NCBI GenBank assembly: GCA_037013685.1
Contig: CM072886.1
Location: 89,330,422-89,394,421 of the forward strand
Length of the DNA: 64,000 bases
Direction of reading: 5' to 3'
DNA from: Acridotheres tristis
Lineage: Eukaryota; Chordata; Aves; Passeriformes; Sturnidae
Shown: positions 1 through 13,159 of the stretch, piece after piece
How positions within the stretch are numbered: the first letter of the stretch is position 1
Layout of the letters: each line of letters opens with the position of its first letter
Program-made: the position numbers and the translations under genes
Notes under the pieces: generated by a model
What the model saw: the letters and a program-made list of their open reading frames with translations, nothing else
The model's database searches: none
What the model was told of the DNA's origin: nothing

Positions 1-890
1 TGATTGAAAGGAGATGAGGCTGGGTGAAATGTCAGACTGTTTGTCCTGCTTTTCAGTAAATTTTTCATTTCACGCTAAACTTCATATTACTGCAGCCACA
101 TTGCTACCAAGCCAGCTGTGCACAATTCACTGTGTGGAGTCAAAAGTGGACAGGGCAGCAGGAAAGTAATGAAAGCAGAGAGCTTTCCTAGGAAATGGAA
201 TATATGTGTGTGTGTCGATGCAGGAAGAGTCTGCTGAAGGTCAGTGTGTAAGGCGAGACGGAGAGGGCAATTGGCTGGGTATCAGAAAAGGTGTGGCAGA
301 ATGGCAGGTGAGAAAAGCTGTTCCTCAGAGAAAAGGAATTTGAAGATTAAAAGATCAGAAGGAAGAGTTCATTATTAAGTCTGAATCAAGAGACTGAGAC
401 AGGATAAAAAAAGTGAAAAAGGAATGATCTTCAGTCAGAAGTGAATAAAGGCTAAAATTGCTTTTTCAAGGTAAGTGCTGGAGAAAGAGGAAGAGGCAAA
501 TGTAAGGACAGGAAGCAAAAGAATAAGAAAATTTGAAGACATCAGCCTGGAAAGAGTGTAAAAATCTAGCTGGCCTCAAACAAAGGAGAAAACACGGGGT
601 GAAAACAGGAACTCTTTCTGGCCATTGGGGAGCAAAACTGGATTCTTGGGAGACAAGAGGCAGTGAGGAGGGGACAGACCTGGGACCTGGGCAGGAGAGG
701 TCATGGACAGCACCTAGGGTGTTGGACAAGAAACTGGAAAAAGGATGTTGTGACAGGAAGGGATGGCATTGCATCTAACTGAGTTGTTGGCTAAGTGAGA
801 CGAAAAGTAAATAATTAGAAAAGAGAAACATGTTGAAGATTTCTGAAAAAAGCATCCTACATCAGGAAGGAGAAGTCTGCTCATCAAAAA
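1..890. other. Noncoding, purine-rich stretch (probable intron 1)
   Basis: From about 140 to 890 the + strand is strongly enriched in A and G, with many GAAA, GGAA and GAGG runs. Open frames in both directions (for example 533-778 and 466-774) have no recognisable domain and lack splice-supported neighbours, so I do not call a gene. A short TG run sits at 203-215. The skew could mark the reverse complement of an old retroelement such as the pyrimidine-rich tract near 13-15 kb, but I could not align the two. Confidence 0.5.
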
Positions 891-3800
891 TATAATTTTT
901 CTTCTTTTTTTTCTTCCGTCAAACCCAGAGAACCAAATGTTCTTCCTGCTAGTGGATATTTACCCAAATTCTTTTATCAGTTACTGTGGATTCCCCTTAG
1001 AAATAGATTTTTATTCTCTCTTTAATAGACCATGAGGAAAAATGACAGATTAAGCCTCTAATACTGAAAATATGCACGTGCTTAATTCTACAGTTATATA
1101 CTTATGTTCTTAACTGTTTTGTTAGATCAGAGCTGAAGTACTCAACTGCTTTAAATATTGAAAATGAAGATGCTTTCAAAAGGATTTAGTACTGTTTCAG
1201 ACTTAACAGATATGGATATTAGATCAAGAATACTTAAAAAAACTCACCCTGAAAGACTCACATAATTTTTAATTTGCTGTGATGTCTTCATTCCATATAT
1301 TCATCATTAATGAGATTTTTCAAAGCTGAAATTACTTATCTAATGGTTATTGGTACCCTTAAAAGTCTCCTAATTAATTTCAGAAAAATTAAATTAAATC
1401 ACAGATGATACTGGACTTAACATGCAGTGGCTGATCAAGTCTTTACATTTAAACTGGCCAGGTATTTTTTGGTTTGGAATTAGAAGTAGGGAATACGCAC
1501 AAGTTGGTTTTTTTGTCTTTATCATTCATATCGAGTTCATTCAAAACATTTAATTAATGATTTTGGATTAAGATTTTTCATTGGAATATTTAGTTATGCT
1601 TTCTAGTTAAAAATAAATTATATTGTCAGGATTTTCTGAGTGTACTCTTATTCCTAGAATATCATATTAAAATTAATGAGATTGATATGACAGAAGTTTC
1701 TAAACTCATTTGGAGGCCATTCTACTTCAAAAAATACAATTTATTTTTGGCATTATTTTCTTTGGTATTGCAAACTTTTGATGAAGGAAGTTAGACTGGT
1801 AACGAAGAAACTGTACCCTTTTGTCCTTAGATACCTGTTGTTTATAAGTATGGAATCACCCAATGTTATATTTTTGTCCCCTAGTCTTTATGGAGAAATG
1901 ATGGCATCATTTCTGTGATTTAGAAAAGTAAGTCTTATTCCTCCTTTCTTTTACTTAGTTATTTCCAACATAACAGATGTTATGTTATTACACTGTCAGA
2001 GCTTAATGTAGACATGCTGATCCTCATCGCCTTTTATCTTGGCCACAGCAAGATGTTCTGTGATGAAATTTGGTATCCTGATTTGAGATTCTCAAATCAT
2101 TATATTTACCTATATGTGTACTTTTTTTTAATATTAAAATTATTTGGTAAAGTTTAAATTTACAAGTTGTTTTTTAAACAACTCAGAAATGACTGTATTG
2201 TTTTATGTGCTACAATATTTTTCAGAAAATTTGCATTGCTCTCTCTCTGGGTCTTAAAAAGTAATATGCTCATAATTAAATACCCTTGCTGTCATTCTGT
2301 GTTTTGATTTGGTCACTGTGGAAGCAAGACACCTTGTTGCATGGTAGAAATGTAAGAGAATGCATGTTTTGGAGAAAAAACTGGTAGGGTAAGAAATTAT
2401 GAAAAAAATGTTTCTGTTGTTACCAAGGCCCTTTTGTGAAAGCTAATTTTTTACAGCTGTATTTGAAAAACATACATTAAATACAGGAGGCACCCTTATG
2501 TGTTCAGCTCCTGGGGAAACACCATGTCCTGATATGCTGTCCCAAAAGCAGTGCAGGCCACTGACAGATTAATCAGAAAGTCTTCTGAGTATTTCTCCCT
2601 TCAATGTGTCTGCCAGACTGAAAAACGATCTCCATCTCCTGCATCTGGAGAAATTTTACTGACCCATCCTGGAAGCAGAGGGGAAGACAACGTTTTAATG
2701 AGTGTCTGTTTTCCTTTCCATTGCACAAGGCCATCTGAGTCTGACTCTGCTCCCATAATTCATGCTCCACACTCTGAGGAAGACAAAGCAAGTGCTTTGT
2801 TGGTGTACTTATGGTGTACGTACAGGGATTTTTATGTTAAGGTTGTCCCTGGGACAACACAATTTAAGTGGTCTGCCATTCGGGCAGTGTTTGGGTATGA
2901 CCGAGCTGTCTGATGGATGAATAACGTAGTGGGTTAGTGCTGGACAGAGAACACGTGCATTCTGTTGCATATAATTTTTGTAGTTTTGGCAGAAACACGT
3001 GGCCTTGTGCCCATTAAGGCAGGTTCTCCATTTAATGTGCTCCAGTAGCAGTATACTAGAGTAGCAATAGTTCTACTAGTGTGCTACTGCTAACAGTATC
3101 CTGCAACTATGTTAGCAGAACTGTGGTGGAAACAGGATACATCATTGAGCAAGAGTATTTCTGGCAATATCTCTCTTTGTGAGAAATGGTCTTGCAGCCC
3201 TTGGGAAACAGCTCATTGCTCACTTCAGCCACTGTCCCATCCTCTGGCAACAGCCCTGTGATTGAGAAACATGCCAGCATCTCCAGGTTTTCGCAGTGGA
3301 CACAAGAGTTAGAAACTTCCCCTGCAGTCCATTGTTTACTTGATCTTTCCATATCTTGTAGCTCTTTGTGGGGTTTTCTATGTCTGTCTTGCCGCCCATT
3401 TTTACCCCCCTTTTTCGCTCTGAGGAAAGACTTCTCCTCTTCTTTTCCTCCTTAGGTTTGTGATATTATAGGCTTAGGGACAGAGAAGATAAAGGCAGCC
3501 CTTCCATTTCATTTTGTTCTGCTAATGTGTTGCTGTGACAAGCCCACAGACTGGTATTTGGGTACCTGCCTGCTGTACATTAAATGAAATGATAGCATTT
3601 GTCATGTAGGGTCCTTCCCTTTTCTCTCTCCATCCTCTGGGGAAAATTGGATGCTGATTATATTGCCATACTTAATGAGCTTATTAGTGAAGCAAAAATT
3701 GATGAGTAGAAAAACACAAAGAGAGGAAAAATTGGAGGAGCAGATATGTCAAGATGGTAAAACTGTGTGAGGCAGAGGACAAATCCTGTCAGCAGGAGAT

Positions 3801-5949
3801 GTAGCACCTTGGCAGCAGGTGGAATGTGCTGCCTCTGGGTCTAAGGGCTGTCACAAGCACCATCATTGGATGTGCAAGAGACCATGCATTTTCTAGCATT
3901 TGAGTGTTCAGGCATGCTCTGTGTTTGGCCATCATCTTCCTTCACCAAAACTCACTTCCAATTTCTTCTTGTGCTTTATAATTACTCCTGTTATTCTACA
4001 TTTTTTTTTGCCTTTCTCATCTTGCACAGAAGTTGACTTTCCTGTGGCAGCGCAAAGACCTTTTGCTGTCCATGAATTAAATCAGAAACATGTTTTCCTC
4101 TCTGTTTAATTGAAAGTGATCCAACAATCAGGGGACCGTGAGAATTTCAAGCAAGATTTTATTTCTCAGTGATAGGAACCTCAAAGGGAAGGCATAGTCA
4201 TTGTGTCCTTGTCTGAGAAGCATGCTTAGTCCAGGATGAGTGAAAAAATGGAGTTATGATTTCATCAATCACTTTCACCCAGCATTGCCTTCAGCTGTTC
4301 TGCATGCCCCTTTTAGTCCTGCTGCTAAAGCTGTAGTGTAAAGTTACTCGAGTCATTTTTACTGACATCCCCTTATGCCCTCTCTGAAGTGTGTGAGGTG
4401 TGTACAGGTACTTACAGCAGTCAGCAGATATTGATTGTGGCTGTATGGGGAGGGTGTTTGGACAGATGATTGTCCAGCTGGTCCATATCCAGCCTCCTTG
4501 GGCAGGTTTGATGTGTGAGCAAATAAACATTGCGTGTCTCCCTCTTTTTTCTCCAGACTTCAGTGAGGTCCAGACAAATTTGCTGTACTGTTTGGATCTG
4601 CTCTGGAGAGCATCATTAGAGTAGCTGCATCCTGGAGACAGAGATTCCTAATTAGGGACGTGGTGTGGCTCCCTGCCTGCTCTCACTGTAACAAGCGTCA
4701 GCAGCAGGCTCTGTCTCTGTGCAGCAGTAGGACAGAAAATTCCTCAGCATCTTAGGACCAGTTTCAATGAGGATTTTAAACAATGAGTTTGGCAGGTTTT
4801 CCTACTATTTCTAAAAAAAGCTAAGGGAGTGCCTGTTCCTACATTTTAATTTCATCCCTACATATTAGTATTTCATGTTTATGATGGGAGATTTAGATGT
4901 TATTGTCTACATTTTTTGCAAAGTACTAAACATGCTCTATTTGGGTAGAATGGAGGAAAAAAAAAAGACACTGCGATTTGTGAATTTAATTGTGTTGTGC
5001 CAAATATCCACAGAGGACTTGTGTAAAAAATGTTATTTGCTTAGCAAGAAATGCAAATACTTTATTTGGAAAAAAATGGTAATTAAAAAAAAAACCCAAA
5101 ACACTAAATCAAAATACTCACCAGATCAATTTACTAACGTATAATAAAGTATACCTTTTTTCCTAACTCTTCCTTGTAATGTTGCTATTATTTCATAAGG
5201 TAACAAATGGCCAATCTACTATCTACTTCTGGGGAAAATGTATTTTTGCAGAATTTACATAGCACAGCAGTCCTGTGAATTTATATTCATTGAATAATTA
5301 ACATATAAGTCCAGTTGATACAAATAATTGTGTCTGATATATAAGTATTAAATTCATTCAGTTGTCAACAGAATATGTGGAAAGATACTTAATGAATGAT
5401 ACACTGCAAGTTGTGTTAAATGTGTGATTACACCAATTTTTGCATTGCAAAAAGCAAACACAGCATTTTTATAGGGCATTTGGATTGCAAATGACTTTGT
5501 AAAACTAACTATTTGTGAGAAAAGTGTTTTTTCTGTCTCTGAAGGTCTATTTAATTTTTTTTTAATCTCTTTAAAGACAAATTCAAAGGGAATTTCAAAG
5601 ATTTTGTGTGTTTTTTCCACCTTAGTCTTTCACTGAGGATAACATTTTAAAGCTGGATTTTTGCAGGTAGTCTTTTGAATACAATCAATGAAAATACTCA
5701 GAGAAATGCAAACAGCATTATTGCAGAGTTGCAAAATTCTCCTGCAAATAATAGCATTTGAATATTTGAATATTGAACATCTTTAATGTAATGTAATTCA
5801 GATTATGGCTGGTTTACAAACATAAGCCTTTGTTAAACTCTTTCAAAGCACATAGGTGTGTGTATATTCCCTTTTTAAGCCAGTAGAAATTACAATTTTA
5901 AATAGTCACAAAACATGAAATGGGAGGGAAAGCAATCTGAAATATAATC
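891..5949. other. Noncoding AT-rich sequence (probable intron 1)
   Basis: No exon, RNA gene or nameable repeat was seen. The stretch is AT-rich with short homopolymer runs. Open frames such as 2551-2913 carry no known domain and have atypical composition for an exon. The only structure noted is an imperfect inverted repeat at 3044-3088, listed separately. Confidence 0.5.
3044..3088. repeat. Imperfect inverted repeat
   Basis: Two 17-base arms, agtagcagtatactaga and tctactagtgtgctact, are near reverse complements around an 11-base centre. Mismatches lie in the middle of the arms. The transcript could form a short hairpin. No transposase, target duplication or known miRNA seed was recognised. 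Confidence 0.45.
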
Positions 5950-6270
5950 TTAAAGCCAAAAGGGACTGCTATGGGCTTGTAGCCTGACCTCTGCATGTGC
6001 ATGGTCCAGACTTTCATCCAGTAATTCCCATATAAAAGTCCATCATTTCTGTCTGAGCTAAAATGTGGCTTTTGGGAAGACATTGCAAACTTGATTTTTA
6101 AAGACTTGAATAGGCAAGGCATCTGCCAATCCCCAGGTACATTGTCTCAGCACTTAGTCCTCCTCAGTGTGAAATCTACATTGTGGCTTTGAATTTGTTT
6201 GAGCTTCTGCTTCCAGCAGCCAAAACTTGTTGTTCTTTTGTTTCCTAAATTAAAGTGCTCTCTACTGTCA
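5950..6270 (-). mobile_element. Old CR1/L3-like LINE 3' fragment, antisense
   Basis: The + strand reads as a decayed reverse complement of an ancient sauropsid CR1-type 3' end. Landmarks in order are a 'ccaaaagggactgctatg' segment, 'gcctgacctctgcat', 'cttgatttttaaagactt', 'gcaaggcatctgccaat', 'gaatttgtttgagcttc' and 'cttccagcagccaaaac'. These correspond, with many changes, to the family's 'agaagggacca', 'tctgacctcctg' and 'gtctagcttcaacttccagcc' segments. High divergence implies an old insertion. Boundaries are approximate. Confidence 0.65.
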
Positions 6271-7476
6271 GGGGCCATCTTTCTGCTGAGGCATTTGTGT
6301 ACAGCACCATCAGCTCCTGAGCTTCAAGCTGAGACAGAGGTTGCTAGAGCTCAGTGCCAGGACTAGCGGAGCCTGTTTCCAACTCACTGTCACCCGAGGT
6401 GTAAGCTGTGCTCCGTGTCTGTGGATGTGCTGGATGGATGTCCCAGTCCTCACTGCCATGGGCCACCACGGGGCTCTGGGGGTGCACATGATGGCACACC
6501 TGACTCAGCATGCCCAGATAAATGAGCACTGATGTTTAGTGCATATGTGAAGCTTTGTTTTAACACAAGCAGCCAAGGTTCAAGAGCTTTGTCCCTGAAA
6601 TTTCTGAATACCACAGAGCACAGTTCCTCCTCTACTAGTCTTAGATGGGTGGGGGGCTTGAGAGCATTTAATTGCCTGTATAAGGAAAGCCTTTGCAAAT
6701 CTCTACGTCCTGCTTGGTTGCTCAGGCTTGGGGGCCCCAGCAGCACGGGCTCGGGAGCAGACCCAGAGCACTGGGTGGGCTGAGGAGACAAAGGTGGGTG
6801 CCAGGGGCTGGCTGAAGCTGCCAGAGAGGCACCACAACATGACCAGGGCAGTGGGGAGAGGCTGGAAGCAGGGTGCTTCTTGTCTTTGCTTTGGCAAGTC
6901 CCAACAATGATGGAAAGGAGACGCTCGTGATCCAGGGAAGTGCATGTGCTTGGAAAATATCATGGACATGGCTGAAGGGTCCATGCTAAGCACTGCTTTG
7001 ATGTCTCTTCTCTTAGAAAACCAGGGGCAGTTTCCCTGCCTAGAGGGGCCTGTGGCAGAGGAATGCTGCCCTGCTCAGAAAAAAGGGAACTCGACACAAA
7101 AGGATTTCTTGGTACAAATAATAATTGTTGTACCTCAGTACATGACTGATAGGAGAAAAGCATAAACATCTGACAAGTACATCTCAGGATAATGTGTATA
7201 TATATCCATATATATACTTGGGCTTTTAAAAGTGCCAGTTGCACAAAGCTGCTAATACTAATTATGCTCTGAGGAAGAACTATTTTCATTGAGTATGCAT
7301 ATTCCTTTTAAGATTAAATGCTAAGTTTGCTTTACCAAATGCTTGAATATATTTATCCATCCACGGTCTGATGCAGAGGGGAGGGAAGCAAAGTTAAGAG
7401 GTGAACTAAAGTTTCCACATTCACATTAGCAGGTCCATTTGTACTATTTTGTTTAATTGTATGCATGTGTGTACAG
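6271..7476. other. Noncoding, locally GC-richer sequence (probable intron 1)
   Basis: Roughly 6300-7100 is richer in GC and poorer in T runs than its surroundings, and several short open frames overlap there on both strands (for example 6450-6791 and 6960-7289). None has a recognisable domain, and CpG density is low, so neither an exon nor a promoter island is supported. Confidence 0.45.
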
Positions 7477-7536
7477 TCATAGAATCACGGAATATTTACA
7501 TTGCAAACTACCTCCAGAAGTTGTCTAGTCCATTGG
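7477..7536 (-). mobile_element. CR1 LINE tail remnant, antisense
   Basis: A short segment begins tcatagaatcacggaat and continues to ttgtctagtccattgg. This is the reverse complement of the terminal CR1 3' end, whose sense strand closes with repeated ATTCTATGA units. Only about 60 bases remain. It abuts a TG/TA-rich simple-sequence patch. Confidence 0.65.
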
Positions 7537-7600
7537 AGTGTGTGTCTATACATGTGTGTATATCTCTGTATTTACACACATATATATATGTGTTTATGAA
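7537..7600. repeat. TG/TA-rich low-complexity patch
   Basis: Interrupted runs of gtgtgt, tatata and acacac follow the CR1 remnant. The patch is imperfect and short. Confidence 0.6.
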
Positions 7601-10600
7601 ATGAAAAATGAGGATGTTGATACAAGCTCATATTAAGAAGAGTTGTGGTTGGAAAAAAGGAAGCAAGAAGACACGAATGAGAAGAAATCAATGCCCAGCA
7701 GAGGTAAGAACACTGCAGAATGTTTTCAAGGGACAAGAGGATGAAAAAAACCCCAACCCAACAACAATATTTTTTCATTACTCTGAAGACAGAGCAGAAA
7801 AACTCCAACAGTCATACACATAAGTGCACAGCTTCGGGAAACACTCAATAAACATTTTCTTTTAAAGTAAAAAAAAGCCAAATGATACATGTATACAAAG
7901 TAAGAAGGAGAAGAAAGTATATTCTTTTCAACAGTGACTCGGAATAATTTTAAACAGCACCTGATAATAATTTTCAGGCTGTTTCTAAGTTTGAGTAATT
8001 TCCAGCATTCTTTCACCAATATTTCAAAATATCAAATGGGATTCACCTCTGGGAAATGCTTGTTATCCACAGCAGGACAGTTTTCCAAGAATGAGCAGGC
8101 TGGAGTGGTGGCTGACCGGGGAAAAGTCATTCTGTTGCAGCCAGGAGGGCAGCCCAACAGGTCACATGTCTCAAAGATCTTCATGCCTTTTGATCTAGGA
8201 GACAATGATTAAGCTAAACAACTCAACAATCACTTAAGCAGGGTTTTTGCTTTGGAAATTCTGGGTTTTTTCACTCATCCCCAATCTCTTAGTATACTTC
8301 TATCAAGGTTTCCCTTTTGAGGGTGGAAGTGGGAACAGGAATGTCAGTTCCTGTTAGCTACAGGTTTCAAACTTATTTTTGTGACCTCTAAATCCTATTC
8401 TGAGACATTTTTACCATGACAAAGCTCCTTTTTCTATGGACATGAACAACATCATTTCTCTTTTTCCTACTGTTGCCCATGACTTGGTATTGTGGTGTTA
8501 AAAGCCCTTTGGGAGTTCAAGGAAACTTAAGCTACCAAGCAACACAGATCACTCTGCAGTTAAACCTCTCTCTGTCATCGTTCACCCTTTCATCTGTTGT
8601 ATGACCTGTGAACTTTATTTGGGTGAAGACTATATTTTCTCTGTTTTCTCTCAGACCATCAATAAAAGTGTAAATGGTGTCAGGCTGAGAATAGGTATTT
8701 GAGCATCTCATTGAAAATGTCCCCACAGAAATCACAATCTCTGATTTACAATTATTGCTGATCTATAAGACAATAAGTGTCACAGATACCTGTATATGAT
8801 TTTTTAAAAGTAATTCTAAATTAAGTGCTTTGCAAAAGTCTCTTTCCAACAGTTGTCCTTCACAAAGGAGAAGTAATATCACCAGAGACAGTATCGAGTT
8901 TGCTGTGAGTCATGAAACTGTCAATTCACAATAATAAAAGTAAATTAAGAAATTAAGATATCAGCATACACATTTCATTGCCCATTTGCTGTTTTGTGAT
9001 GTTACCCAGGAAAACATCAGCCTAACATGAATTGTTAGGAGTGTATGAAGCAGTATTATTTGTATAAGGAGCTACATCTATTATACAATCTCTCCTGATT
9101 AGCTTTTCCTCTCAATTTTCATTCTACTAGAGAGAAACACAATTCCCCTCTGGAGCTTTCTTGTCCTTAGCAAACTGAATTAATTCCCCATGCCAAGGGA
9201 GGACCTTATCTGAGGCTGATGTGAATTTTCCCAGAATTAGAGTAGATTTTGTGAAACAACAGCAAAATTTGTTCAACTGGGTGGAAAGAAAATGTGTCCA
9301 GCTTTGCATGTCACTCACATGCCAGTCAGCATCTCAGCTGAAGGAAGTGGCACACCATGCACAATATTCAATTAAGGAGGGGAAAGGGAGAACCAAAGCC
9401 TGGCCATCAAGCTGGTTCCAGCAGACAAAAATCAGTATTTCCTTCAGAATTCCTCTAGCATGATCATGAATGTGACAATGCAGATAATGTCACTTTAAAT
9501 AAGAAGAAAGGGGTGATAGCAGACTGTTAAAAGAGACAGCATGACGTAAGAACCAGATACATCTAGAAAATATGGTGCTGCATAGACACCTCTCCAGGCA
9601 GCAAGGAGAGTCAGAAAAACCATCCAGCCTTCCTCTGCAACTGAAGTGAGCAAATCTTCCAGGAATCTTATTTATGCTCTAAATTTTATGAGGAATTGGT
9701 TTCAGCTACTTCCAACAAACTTCAACAACCTATCTGAACTTCTTCATGGCCTGCAGACTCTGTATGGACCTCACATCTTAATTTCCACAGCTGTGTTTGA
9801 ATAAGCTTGCTAGTCATCTACCAGCACCTTGTCAAGACATCTAAACATCAGCCCTCAGCAAAGGCTGGAAAATGAAATATATGGTCCCTAAAACGCCAGA
9901 CTAAACCAGACAGGGACAGCCTCACCAAGTCCCTTTGCTATAAGCACAACATAGGCATTTTCTCCTTGTATGTTAGACCCTCCTCAGTTGCTTCTTCTGT
10001 TCTCTTATAGAGGAAACTAAGCTGTAGTTTAATACATAGTCCAGAATACTGACATAGTTTGCAAAGAGCTGGAAAGTGTCAAGTCTTAGAAGTAAGTGAA
10101 CAGACCAGATGATTTGTAATGGCCAAGAAAAATGTGAGAAATGTTAGACACCAAGTAATCCAAGATGAATGCAGGGAATTTTAATTTTTACCTCCACACA
10201 ACATTTCATTAATTTCACAGAAATATGGGGAGGTTTTATAAGCTTAAGACTGGATGTATAATGGATCTTGCTGCTGTTTTTCTTTGCCATCATCCTACTT
10301 GATGAAACCTACTTTCCTCACTGTCTCATAGTAGCAGAAAACATGTACTTCTATTTTGAGAAACGGGAGGATATTGGAATTTGGGTATTGAGTAAATGGA
10401 TTTCTCAATCAGCTTCTGTCCTGCTAGGTATCAGTGGTATTAAGCATCTCCAGGGCTGGACTATTACATAAACTGTTCCAATTGAGATGGGATGGGAGAA
10501 AGGTTGCTTAACCCAGTGGTTGAGAGCATTTTTACTGCAAACAACTGCAAAGAGAAAAATCAGTTTAATTAGAATTTTTTCTTTTTTTATTTTAAATAGC

Positions 10601-13159
10601 TTCTTACCTGCATAAGTCCTTTATTCCTAGTTTTTCTTTTCTAGGCCATATCTGAGTTGAGAATAAGCCTGATGAGGATTCTTGTGCTCCTGTCTTGAAA
10701 ATCTAAAGAATGAGCATGTTGTATTTTGAAGCAGAGGCTGGCTTCTGCAACTTTCTTCCTTTAGATTTGAAGGTAAAGAAATTAATTCTTGGAGGTCTTT
10801 TTAGAGCATTCTGAGACTTTTGATGCTTCAGAGAGCCTGAAAAGAATATGGCTGTGGAATGAGTGTTCTGAGTTACACAACTGTCTTCCTCTAAGTGGTA
10901 ATTATGATTCTTTTACAATACAAAAGGAGCTGAAATGATGAACCAAATCTGCTTTTCTCTCATGTTCACATAACAGAAATGTGTCTATTAGCCTTGTCCA
11001 TTAGCCTTGTCCAAGTCCAACCTTCCTAGCCTTCTGTATCATTTTAGGATACCATACAGCAGAGAACTTATCCTTAAGTGAATATTTAGATACTACGCAA
11101 GAATAAACCTGTCAGAAAAATGAGTTAATTATAAATGCCTCCCCTGTAAGCCAGTTATAATTTAGGGAGTTTGTGTATAAGTGGAATAAGAATAGGAAGG
11201 CACCATGCTCAAATTAGCATTTAAATTTTTACTTTAAAAATTGAACATTGTTGTTCCAAAGACTTTGTTCTCACCTTCATAGTAACCATTCACCCTGGCT
11301 TTAAAAAAGAATTTAGTTGTGTGAGACTTTTCTTTAAAGCTAACAGCTACTTTTAGGGGACTGCTCGTAAAGATGTTTAAAGCTATCTGTTCAATAAGTA
11401 GACTATTCTGGTGAATTATTATGGCAGGAAAAACTATGTGAGAGCTGCCCAGACACCTGGGAAGATGAGAAGAGTCATCAGTGAATCAGTGGAGGGGAGA
11501 ACCTGCCAGAATCTGTTCAGTTCCCAGCAGTGCTGCTCCCTTGCCGTGTGCCTCCCTCTGTCTTGATCAAAACTAGAATAATCCATCAAGATTTCTGATC
11601 AATACTTCTTAGCCAGTGCTGCTGCTGCATCTGCTAATGGAGGAAATTCAGAGAGGAGCATTCCAGGTTGCAGATGGCTGTTCCTGGTCCATGTTAGCCA
11701 CGTCAAAGACAAGACGTTATGGGTTACAGTGTGCCTTAAAATCCTAATCTGCACAGGCCATCTGCTATTCATTTTACTTATCTATAAATAGGCTTAATAA
11801 AGCAGATGACATCTTGAGAGAGAAACGTGTACTTTTAAGGGAACAAAGTTTTTGAGTAGGAGGCACAGCTCTTTCTGTGTGTGGGTTTGATAAGGAATTG
11901 TGAGTGCTTGCAGTGGTGGGTATCTGTGGATGCTGTGGTTTGCTCAGCATAGACAAGCCAATAGCCACAATGTTGGGGAATGTTAATCCAGCTCATGGAA
12001 ATGTATGAGAGGGCAAAATATAGCCATGAAGCATCTGATCAACATCTGCTTTGTTCAGAGCAGTGTGAGTCAGGGAGGCTCAGGGTGCTAACGTGGCATT
12101 TTATTTTCACTTAGTCATTACTTGCAGAATTAAGTGTCTGCCTGCTGATTCCTGAGAAATGATGGCTGGAGCTCAAAAAATGAGGAACTCTGAGGGAAAG
12201 GCCACAGAGAATTGCCAGAGAAATTTGGTGTTCAGTTAAGCACTAACTTTCACTAAACAAGAAAATAACATTTATAAAACCACACTGAATTTTGTAATCT
12301 AAAGTTATTGAATATTACCAGCTGGTATTTAAAGATGAGGCTTTGAAGGTTAAACTTCAACCTCAAAACATCACTAAAATTCAAAAACTCTGTGAAAAAA
12401 AAGGCAGATTTTAATGTGTTTTCCATCATTTCCTGAAGCTTCTTCTAACAGGTTTCTTCCTGTCCCCAGAGTTAGTTTGACCGTAGCTTAACCAATTTAC
12501 AAGTGTTTGTAAGCTCTCCTGTGTGCCAGCTGGGCTTCATAATGTCCTCCTGGTCACTGCTGTGCACTCCGTCTGCACTGACCCTCAGGCAGAGGACCAC
12601 CTCACATCCATGTCACCCACTCTCTTCATAATTAAAGTTTGTAGGGGGTTGTGTGCAGAATACATATCTTGCCATTATAGTGAGAAGTTTTATCAATCCC
12701 TCTGCTTTGCGGGGAAAAGGTGCTAGGTGTGTTGGTGTTAAATTTCCAGATAAGTGATGAGGTTTTTATTGAATACAATAGAAATGCAGTAAAACAAGAA
12801 AGTATTACAATAAATGCTGAAAATAAAGATATTTTAAAATCAAGTTACTCTTGTTCATGCCAACTTTTAAAGGTATTTGAAGTGCTGTGATGCTTTTATC
12901 TATCAAGGTGAGCTGTTATCTATTTACGTAGCTGCAAACTTTCTTAAATGTTTGGAGGTGTTTTGTTTTTTTAAAGCAGCTTTGTAACTAAATCATGGAA
13001 AAAAATACGTAAGCAAAATGTAGGCATTTATTTTGTCCTGTGAGAGCAAAAACACCCCCAAAAAACCCCCTCCAACCTGCCATGCTTTTTAATGCTTGTG
13101 CTATTAAGGATCCTGCCCTTTGACACAGAGGCATGAAATACTGAGCAAATGACACATTT
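7601..13159. other. Noncoding sequence (probable intron 1)
   Basis: No exon or identifiable mobile element was seen in this 5.6-kb stretch. It is AT-rich with scattered short open frames of random composition. A 13-bp unit, attagccttgtcc, is exactly duplicated in tandem at 10987-11012. Confidence 0.5.
10987..11012. repeat. Exact tandem duplication of a 13-bp unit
   Basis: The unit attagccttgtcc occurs twice with no spacer. Such a small exact duplication is typical of a replication-slippage or end-repair event. Confidence 0.8.
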
